A DNA stretch of 17,889 nucleotides, from assembly GCA_027325115.1 (NCBI GenBank), contig DAHWFG010000107.1:1-17889 (forward strand), written 5' to 3'. The first letter of the stretch is position 1, and every line of letters starts with the position of its first letter. The notes beneath the pieces were generated by a model. The model was not told the DNA's origin. It searched no databases and saw only the letters and a program-made list of their open reading frames with translations. The position numbers and the translations under genes are program-made. Source of the stretch: JAKBCQ01 sp021807585. Lineage in GTDB: Bacteria > Planctomycetota > Planctomycetia > Isosphaerales > Isosphaeraceae. Shown one piece after another: positions 12,200 through 17,889 of this stretch.

Positions 12200-13585
12200 T
12201 CAAAACGCAACCGCGAATCCCAACAGAATGATGTGATTCGGTGAATGTTTCGTGCAACCGATATTGTAGCTGCCGAAGATCGCGAACTGATCGTTCACCG
12301 TCTTGATCAGCCCCACTCCGTTGACGATCGCGTTCTGCTGGAGAACGTTCAGTCCGATAAACCGAGGTAAACTCGCCGCGTTGTAGAACCCTTGTACAAA
12401 TATATCTAAATCTTTAATAACTTTATGCTCAAACGACCATTGCGTCGAGAATTCATAGAAGATATTGCCCCGCGACCGATTCCCGGTGATGCCGATATTC
12501 CATTCCAGGTTCACTTCGTACGGGAGCGTTTGATCAAACAGCATGTTGATCGACGGTTGCACCCCCGAATCAAGCGCCGGAGAGCCGAAATTCGTTTGCA
12601 AATAAACCTCGAGCCCCGCCGCGGGGATGAAAAACTTCCGGTTCTCGTTCCAAAAATGAACCTTGAAGTCGAAATCAAGCGGTGCGAATCCCGTCGTCCC
12701 GTTCTTCCCGGAGATCGCCGTCAATCCATTGCCGAAAAACCGCAATTCCAAATTGTCGGTCAATCCGTATCGAATCAAATAATTCCAGTTGTAAGTCGAA
12801 TTCTTCGACCCCTGCACGGGTCCTGTAATTCCGAGAGGAGAGCTTTCAATATAAACACGTCCCTTTGGAACCGTGAACGCGCTGTTGGGAAAATTGGCGG
12901 TGTCGGGGTCGGGATGTCTAATGTTCACTTTTGGATCGGGTCGCTTCTCGGTTTCATCCTCGCGGATCAGCTTCTTAAGCCTGGGAAAGAGAAACGGATC
13001 GACGTCGTCGGGGGGCGAAGTCGAATCCGAATCCTCGGGCGAAACGACCCGGTTCGATTCGCCGCGGGTCTGCGTCTTTTTGACGTCGGGATCGACTTTC
13101 GCCCCGGCTTTCGTCGCCGATCGAGCTTTGGCTTGCGCAGCCGATTCCACCGACTTGGAATCGACCGAGCCCGATCTCAATGCTCGATCCGCGGGCGTGG
13201 AAGCGGATTTCAAGTCGGCTTTCGACTTCGATTCATGCACGGTTAATAATTTGTTATCGCGATTATGTTCGTCGGGGTCGCGATCGTCCTTTGTAGCCGA
13301 TGTTTTACCCGACGCCGATGCTTCGGGATCGGCCGAGACGATCGGCTTCATCGAATCAGTCCATTGTGATATGCCTGCGCATCCTTGCGATCCGCAAATC
13401 CAAACCGCCAGGATCACGATCGCCGCCGTTCGCCGAACTCCGGTCCAAACGGATCGAATTCGGACGCATTTCCAGGCCCTCTGAGCGTTCCAGGACGCCG
13501 TCCCGCGGAGTGTACTCGGATCTTTGAGATTCGAGTGACTGCTCACGTGATTGGTCCACGCGACGTTCGGGGCTGGATCGATCAC
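12200..13585 (-). CDS. Probable outer-membrane beta-barrel protein, MetA-type 'transporter' family, with lipoprotein-like signal
   Basis: 461 residues in three parts. Residues 1-69 hold a long basic lead, a hydrophobic stretch (A-A-I-V-I-L-A-V-W-I) and a lipobox-like S-Q-G-C ending at Cys69. Residues ~70-225 are Ser/Lys/Asp-rich and disordered. Residues ~235-461 show alternating strand patterns with aromatic girdles (N-Y-L-I-R-Y-G-L-T-D-N-L-E-L-R, F-D-F-K-V-H-F-W) and end in Phe, the usual outer-membrane assembly signal. The barrel part resembles the family annotated as 'putative MetA-pathway of phenol degradation' or simply 'transporter', whose members are not all linked to phenol. The start is a GTG with GAGGA (minus strand 13593-13597) 7 nt upstream. 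It may export or import small molecules, or simply be structural. It is upstream of, and parallel to, the ATPase cluster, but 475 bp away. Confidence 0.82.
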   Translation of the reverse strand: MIDPAPNVAWTNHVSSHSNLKDPSTLRGTASWNAQRAWKCVRIRSVWTGVRRTAAIVILAVWICGSQGCAGISQWTDSMKPIVSADPEASASGKTSATKDDRDPDEHNRDNKLLTVHESKSKADLKSASTPADRALRSGSVDSKSVESAAQAKARSATKAGAKVDPDVKKTQTRGESNRVVSPEDSDSTSPPDDVDPFLFPRLKKLIREDETEKRPDPKVNIRHPDPDTANFPNSAFTVPKGRVYIESSPLGITGPVQGSKNSTYNWNYLIRYGLTDNLELRFFGNGLTAISGKNGTTGFAPLDFDFKVHFWNENRKFFIPAAGLEVYLQTNFGSPALDSGVQPSINMLFDQTLPYEVNLEWNIGITGNRSRGNIFYEFSTQWSFEHKVIKDLDIFVQGFYNAASLPRFIGLNVLQQNAIVNGVGLIKTVNDQFAIFGSYNIGCTKHSPNHIILLGFAVAF

Positions 13586-13761
13586 GGTCCCGTCCTCGAT
13601 CGTCAGGCTGGGTTCGGCGCCCGGCAGATCGCGCGGGAGAAGCGCGACACGATCCGTTCCATCGTTATCGTCGTTTCAATCGGAAAAGTTGACCCAATCT
13701 GAATCTTCGATCGGCTCGATCGAGTAACCGCATGCGCTCGGGGCTTCGCGTCGCCCCGCGG

Positions 13762-14055
13762 TTAAGGAACATCTCCTTTTCCCAGCGTCGATTCAACGAA
13801 CTCTTTAATGCGCCCCTCGAACATTTTGACGAACAGCGGAACGTTCCCTTTGGCGTGGACCGCGAGTTCGTCGACGGTCAGGTCGATCCTGTAGCCCGAG
13901 CCCGTTAATTTGGCCGATCGGCCGTCGTCCGAAAGCTCCGCCTGAGCGATCCACTGCGAGTATTTGACCGACGCCGCGCGGATCGTCTTGTCGAAATTCT
14001 CGGTCGCGACTTCGATCGTCTGTCCATGAGGCACCGAGAGATTGATCGCGGCCAT
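13762..14055 (-). CDS. Small protein resembling the PHA granule-region family
   Basis: A 97-residue soluble protein with an M-A-A-I-N-L-S-V-P-H-G-Q start, a helix (V-K-Y-S-Q-W-I-A-Q-A), strands S-A-K-L-T-G-S-G-Y and I-D-L-T-V-D-E-L-A-V-H, and a C-terminal helix F-E-G-R-I-K-E-F-V-E. This order matches the 'polyhydroxyalkanoic acid system' proteins (PHA_gran_rgn), about 90-100 residues long. Many members are found without any PHA genes, and none are visible here, so a granule role should not be assumed. The ATG at 14055 has only a weak AAAG box. It is divergently placed from the M16 peptidase gene across 290 bp. A TAGAAT (minus strand 14122-14127) could be its -10 box, but no good -35 box precedes it. 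Confidence 0.78.
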   Translation of the reverse strand: MAAINLSVPHGQTIEVATENFDKTIRAASVKYSQWIAQAELSDDGRSAKLTGSGYRIDLTVDELAVHAKGNVPLFVKMFEGRIKEFVESTLGKGDVP

Positions 14056-14345
14056 CGGCTTTCATCGCTTTCAATGTGGGAGGAAATCGCTTCGATCGCC
14101 TGTTTGAACGCTCGTACTGGAATTCTACACACGGGCTCGGCTTCGTCGACAGGCGAGTCTCAACGAGTGTTCCTGGTACAATGAGGCGAGACACGATAAG
14201 ATTCCCATCGCGCGGTCGATTGATCGATGATCGCGAGACGACGGGTAATGGGTCGATCCGTTCGATTGGCGCCGCGACCGCGATCGGGCCTCGACCGATC
14301 GACGGCGCAACGAGATTTTCTGATGTTTTTATAAGATAGAGGTCC

Positions 14346-17051
14346 ATGGCACGCAGGACGACCGCTCGCCCCGTACCCGCTTGGATGAACGACACGCCCG
14401 TATTCGATCGCGTGATGCCCAACGGGCTCAAGGCGTTCGTCATCCCCGATCCGCAAGCGTCGATCGTCGTTTGCGACCTCTACCACCCCGCTGGCTCGGT
14501 CGACGACCCTCCCGGGAAAACGGGACTTGCACACTTTGTTGAACACATGCTGTTTAAGGGGACCGAGCGATTCCCCAAGGGGCGCATCGACGCTCTCACC
14601 TACGCGGCCGCGGGGTCGACGAACGCCGAAACCGCCGACGATTGGACTCGCTATTGGTTCGTCTTCCCCGCCGATCGGTGGGAGATCGCGCTCGAGATCG
14701 AAGCCGATCGGATTCGCAACGCCGCGTTCGACCCCCGCGACGTCGATTCCGAACGCCGAGTGATTCAAGAAGAACGCATGCGAGACGCCGATAACACACA
14801 AGCGCTACTGGAACAAACACACTTGGAAACGAGTTATCTTGTTCATCCGTATCGCAACCCGATCGTCGGTCGCGGCGCCGATCTGGAATCGATAACCGCG
14901 GACGACCTGCGAGCCTTCCACGCCGCTCATTACACGCCCAGCGGCGCGACGCTCGTCGTCGCGGGAGGAATCGACGCCGACCGCGCCTTGGACCGAATCG
15001 AAGCCGTCATCGGGCGGATCGACGGCCCCGATCGGTCGCGTAACAATCCGCTTCCAGTCGAGCCGCCGCAAACGGCGCGGCGCGAGTTTCGGCTGAGCCG
15101 TCCCGAATCGGTCTCGCGGGCTCTCTTCGGCTGGCGCGCCGTCGCCGAGGGACACGCCGATATTCCCCCGCTCGAATCGCTCGTCGGACTCCTGGGAGTC
15201 GGCCGCCGCGCCCGGCTCTGGCGCGAACTCGTCGAAAAACGACGCATCGCTACATATGTGGACGCCGGGGTCGACGCCGCGCGGCTCGACGGTCGCGTGA
15301 TCATCCAGGTCGAATACCCCAAAAAAGGTAAAATACAAGTTATTGAAAACGCAATTCTAGAAACGATCGACGAACTGATCTCAACTGGTCCGAGCGAAGC
15401 CGATATGGCGTGGAATCGGACGCGGCTCGACGCGGCGCGAAGATGGGAGCGCGAGGATCTCCTCGGCCTCGCCGCGGGGCTGGGATCGGTCGCGGTGTGG
15501 GACGACTGGCGCGTCTGGCGCCGCGAGCTCGAAACCGCGCTCGCGGTCTCGGCCGACGACGTTCGCCGAGTCGCATCGACCTACTTCGTCGACGACCGCT
15601 TGACCCTCGGAGTCCTCGCTCCATGCGCTCTCAAACGCGCGGCTTCATCAATCAATCTTTCGGATAATGATTTATCAAAAATATTACCATATAGTTCTAT
15701 CTACAATCATAAGAATATAGAATCCGACTTCCCGACTTCCGACGATCTCGTCTCGATCGAGGATTCGCTGAACTTCTTGCCGCGATCAAGTTCGCCGCGA
15801 TCGCTCGAATTTCATCCCCGGCGGACCGTCCTTGAAAACGGAATGCGGCTCGTTTCGGAGAGTCGACCTGCGACGGGGATCGCGGCGCTCGAACTTTCGC
15901 TCGACGCGGGAATGCTGCGCGAGAAAAAACCCGGCGTAGCAAATCTCGCCTCGCGGCTTATCGAAGAGGGAACCGCGATCGAATCGCACGATCGAATCGT
16001 CTCCAAAATCGAAGACCTCGGCGGCGCAATCGAGATTCACCCGTCGCGGATCTCGCTCCGCGTCCGCTCCGAGGATCTCGAAACGGCGCTCCATCTCGTC
16101 GCCGATATCGTGATCGATCCCGCATTCTCGAATCAAGATCTTAAATGGATCAAAGAACGCATCCTTAGCGATCTTAATGTCGATTGCGATGATCCCGCCT
16201 ATCTCGCCGATCGACGCTTCCACGAACTCGTCTATCAAGATCACCCGTTCGCTCGCGACCCGCGCGGTTCCGTCGAATCAATCGCCAAACTCACCCTCAA
16301 TAACGTTCTCTCGCATTATCACGATTTTTATCGACCCGACGACTCGATCCTCGCGATCGCCGGAGATTTCGACCTTCGACGGTTAAATAAAATCGTTTCG
16401 ACCGCGTTTAAGAAATGGCCCGCGCGCGGCGAGGGTTTACCGCCGATTCCGCGGCCCGGAGCAATCGCCCGCGCGACGACGAGCCGAATCCCCCGCCAGG
16501 GCGAACGCGTCGAGGTCGTTCTCGGACAGATCGGCATCCCTCGCGATCATCCCGATTTCGACGCGCTGCAGATTGTTGAACACGTTCTTATCGGCGGACC
16601 GGGGTTCAACGATCGGCTTAGCTTATTATTGCGCGAACGCATGGGAATCGTTTATTCGCTCGCGGGAGGGATCGTCGAATCGGCCGATCGCGTTCCCGGG
16701 ATTTTGCGTGTCGCGTTCGCGACAAGCCCCGATCAGGTCGATCGCGCCGTCGCCGCGACGATCGGTCAAATCCGCGCGATCGCCGAGGGGCGATTCTCCG
16801 ACGCCGAGATCGAAGCCGCTTTGCGTTACCAGAGCGGAGCGTGGGTTTACGAACATCAAACCGTCGGTCGACGAGCCGAGAGTCTTGTCGAACTCGAACG
16901 CCTCGGCTTGTCGCTCGACGAGCCGATCCGCTCGATCGAACGCATCGCCGCGCTCACACCCGATCATATCCGCGCCGTCGCCCGCCGCAACATCGACCCC
17001 GATTCGCTCGTTCGCGTCGAAGTCGGTCCCGTTCCACACGGCGACGATTGA
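14346..17051 (+). CDS. M16-family zinc metallopeptidase, two-module (pitrilysin-like)
   Basis: 901 residues made of two M16 modules. The N-terminal module has the inverted zinc motif H-F-V-E-H (His63, Glu66, His67) and the distal Glu ligand in R-R-V-I-Q-E-E-R (about 142-143), so it should be active. The C-terminal module (from ~490; V-L-E-N-G-M-R-L-V and G-V-A-N-L-A-S-R-L-I-E-E-G-T) has no H-x-x-E-H, as is usual for the second half of such proteins. It keeps the H-P-F-A-R-D-P-R-G and Y-R-P-D-D motifs. No clear signal peptide is seen, so location is uncertain; family members degrade peptides in the cytosol or periplasm. The ATG at 14346 has AGAGG only 3 nt upstream, so a start at 14385 is possible. 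An AT-rich linker lies at residues 435-459. It converges with the DUF1559 gene, the stops being 29 bp apart. Confidence 0.95.
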   Translation: MARRTTARPVPAWMNDTPVFDRVMPNGLKAFVIPDPQASIVVCDLYHPAGSVDDPPGKTGLAHFVEHMLFKGTERFPKGRIDALTYAAAGSTNAETADDWTRYWFVFPADRWEIALEIEADRIRNAAFDPRDVDSERRVIQEERMRDADNTQALLEQTHLETSYLVHPYRNPIVGRGADLESITADDLRAFHAAHYTPSGATLVVAGGIDADRALDRIEAVIGRIDGPDRSRNNPLPVEPPQTARREFRLSRPESVSRALFGWRAVAEGHADIPPLESLVGLLGVGRRARLWRELVEKRRIATYVDAGVDAARLDGRVIIQVEYPKKGKIQVIENAILETIDELISTGPSEADMAWNRTRLDAARRWEREDLLGLAAGLGSVAVWDDWRVWRRELETALAVSADDVRRVASTYFVDDRLTLGVLAPCALKRAASSINLSDNDLSKILPYSSIYNHKNIESDFPTSDDLVSIEDSLNFLPRSSSPRSLEFHPRRTVLENGMRLVSESRPATGIAALELSLDAGMLREKKPGVANLASRLIEEGTAIESHDRIVSKIEDLGGAIEIHPSRISLRVRSEDLETALHLVADIVIDPAFSNQDLKWIKERILSDLNVDCDDPAYLADRRFHELVYQDHPFARDPRGSVESIAKLTLNNVLSHYHDFYRPDDSILAIAGDFDLRRLNKIVSTAFKKWPARGEGLPPIPRPGAIARATTSRIPRQGERVEVVLGQIGIPRDHPDFDALQIVEHVLIGGPGFNDRLSLLLRERMGIVYSLAGGIVESADRVPGILRVAFATSPDQVDRAVAATIGQIRAIAEGRFSDAEIEAALRYQSGAWVYEHQTVGRRAESLVELERLGLSLDEPIRSIERIAALTPDHIRAVARRNIDPDSLVRVEVGPVPHGDD
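15648..15722 (+). other. AT-rich linker segment within the M16 peptidase gene
   Basis: About 75 bases rich in A and T interrupt an otherwise GC-rich gene and encode an Asn/Ser/Ile/Tyr-rich hydrophilic stretch (residues ~435-459) between the two peptidase modules. The frame stays open. It looks like a loosely constrained linker. Confidence 0.6.
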
Positions 17052-17080
17052 ATTCAGGATTTATCATTATAAACGTTTGA

Positions 17081-17889
17081 TCAAAACTGAGCGCCGTCGA
17101 CGAGCTGACCGTCCTCGCGCGCGCCGAGCCTCTGATAAACCGTCGTGCTGATCGAATTCTTAAGGAATCGCACCGAACCGTCTCCCATCGCGAAGTTCGA
17201 TCCTCCCGGATGATACGATCCGAATCCCCCCACGCTCAGCGGCGTAAATCCCGCGGGAAGCGTCGTCGCCGTCGCGCCCGCGATCAATCTTGTCGTAAGC
17301 GTTCCATTGATCACGGTCCCCGTGTTCCGTAACGTCGATCGCGTTCCCGACGCCCACCCCAGATCGAATTCGATCTTTTTTTCGCCCAGAAAAATCGTAT
17401 GCGATAAACCGTCGGTCACGTCTTCCAATCGCACAAAACTATTTAAGTAAAAACATCCCTTATTATTTGACGCGATCGGCGCCTCGACGTCGTTGTGGCA
17501 CGCCGCGTAGTTCGTCGGCGCTTCCACCCGCGGCGCTCCGGGACCGGGATCGCTCGGACATAAGAAAGAATTCAGCGTGATCCCGCGCACCGTCGAATTG
17601 GAGTCGTCGTACACCGACACTTCGGGATGAAAATGCTTATAAACGACCGATTCACCCATATAAGGAAGAATCTGAACGATCCAACCGTAATGATAACCCG
17701 CGGGAGCGCTCGAAATCGGCCCTTTCGCCGAATCGACGACCCCCGGCGGCAGCGCCTCGTGCGCCGATTCATAACTCGCCAGCGCGATGCTCAATTGCAT
17801 CAGGTTGTTGACGCATTGCGAACGCCGAGCCGCCTCGCGCGCTTGCTGAATCGCCGGCAACAACATCGCGATCAACACGGCGATGATCG
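17081..17889 (-). CDS. DUF1559 (SBP_bac_10-like) pseudopilin-type protein, 5' end outside window
   Basis: The visible part begins with the end of a prepilin-type helix (I-A-V-L-I-A-M-L-L-P-A-I-Q-Q-A-R-E-A-A-R-R), the common N-terminus of planctomycetal DUF1559 proteins; the F-T-L-I-E-L-L start lies beyond the right edge. Other hallmarks are C-V-N-N-L-M-Q-L (usually C-x-N-N-L-x-Q-I), S-Y-E-S-A-H-E-A-L-P-P-G, W-I-V-Q-I-L-P-Y, F-L-C-P-S-D-P and the C-terminal S-Y-H-P-G-G-S-N-F-A-M-G-D-G-S-V-R-F. These proteins are thought to be processed and assembled like type II secretion/type IV pseudopilins and are present in tens of copies per genome in this phylum; their individual roles are mostly unknown. 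About 266 codons are seen, so only roughly 10-25 are missing. Confidence 0.95.
   Translation of the reverse strand, partial: IIAVLIAMLLPAIQQAREAARRSQCVNNLMQLSIALASYESAHEALPPGVVDSAKGPISSAPAGYHYGWIVQILPYMGESVVYKHFHPEVSVYDDSNSTVRGITLNSFLCPSDPGPGAPRVEAPTNYAACHNDVEAPIASNNKGCFYLNSFVRLEDVTDGLSHTIFLGEKKIEFDLGWASGTRSTLRNTGTVINGTLTTRLIAGATATTLPAGFTPLSVGGFGSYHPGGSNFAMGDGSVRFLKNSISTTVYQRLGAREDGQLVDGAQF

Noticed and set aside
11880..12236. 118-codon + strand frame as a gene
   Set aside because: No ribosome binding site, low-complexity Ser/His/Arg content, and it overlaps the end of the beta-barrel gene on the other strand.
13762..14055. A PHA storage locus
   Set aside because: Only the small PHA-region-like protein is present; no synthase, phasin or depolymerase gene is seen, and such proteins occur without PHA genes.
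14330..14335. TATAAG as a -10 box for the M16 peptidase gene
   Set aside because: No acceptable -35 box lies at 16-18 nt, and the start point would fall almost on the ATG.
1..17889. Mobile island or prophage
   Set aside because: No integrase, transposase, phage gene, terminal repeat or tRNA border is seen, and composition is fairly even apart from short AT-rich patches.

Overview
The window looks chromosomal and most likely planctomycetal (Planctomycetota). The best taxonomic marker is the DUF1559 pseudopilin-type protein at the right edge, with its Q-A-R-E-A-A-R-R N-terminus and C-terminal H-P-G-G-x-N-F-x-x-G-D-G-S-V motif; this family is expanded in that phylum. Base composition is GC-rich with very frequent CGATCG hexamers. 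Most starts are ATG, with two well-supported GTG starts.

Left part (1-2666, + strand): two housekeeping enzymes, pdxJ (vitamin B6 synthesis) and dapA (lysine/diaminopimelate synthesis), are followed by a 388-bp gap. That gap holds a near-consensus sigma70-type promoter (TTGCCA-17-TAGAAT) and a leader of about 270 nt before an ArsR-family winged-helix regulator. The regulator ends in a textbook intrinsic terminator with a perfect 18-bp stem.

Centre (2770-11724, all on the - strand): a run of nine genes, almost all predicted membrane proteins, forms the most unusual part. In transcription order they are: a 120-aa one-TM protein; an 83-aa one-TM protein with an amphipathic tail; a 1146-aa P-type ATPase of the HMA2/P1B type with intact catalytic motifs, a 12-bp minisatellite-encoded linker and an orphan C-terminal domain; a 171-aa soluble alpha/beta protein of unknown function; a 64-aa one-TM protein; a 717-aa degenerate P-type ATPase that has lost its ATP-binding domain and all signature motifs but is an intact reading frame; and three tandem paralogues of a small two-TM protein resembling the PGPGW family. 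The clustering suggests one membrane assembly: an active pump, a pseudo-pump paralogue and at least six small membrane proteins. The mycobacterial CtpC-PacL metal-efflux platforms are the closest known concept. The substrate cannot be read from the sequence, because both proteins lack the usual CPC-type metal site.

Right part (11725-17889): a 475-bp gap with candidate promoters for the central cluster; a probable outer-membrane beta-barrel protein with a lipoprotein-like signal and a long disordered linker (- strand); a small PHA-granule-region-like protein (- strand); a two-module M16 zinc metallopeptidase (+ strand); and the DUF1559 protein (- strand), cut by the window edge. No rRNA, tRNA, insertion sequence, phage gene or CRISPR array was seen.
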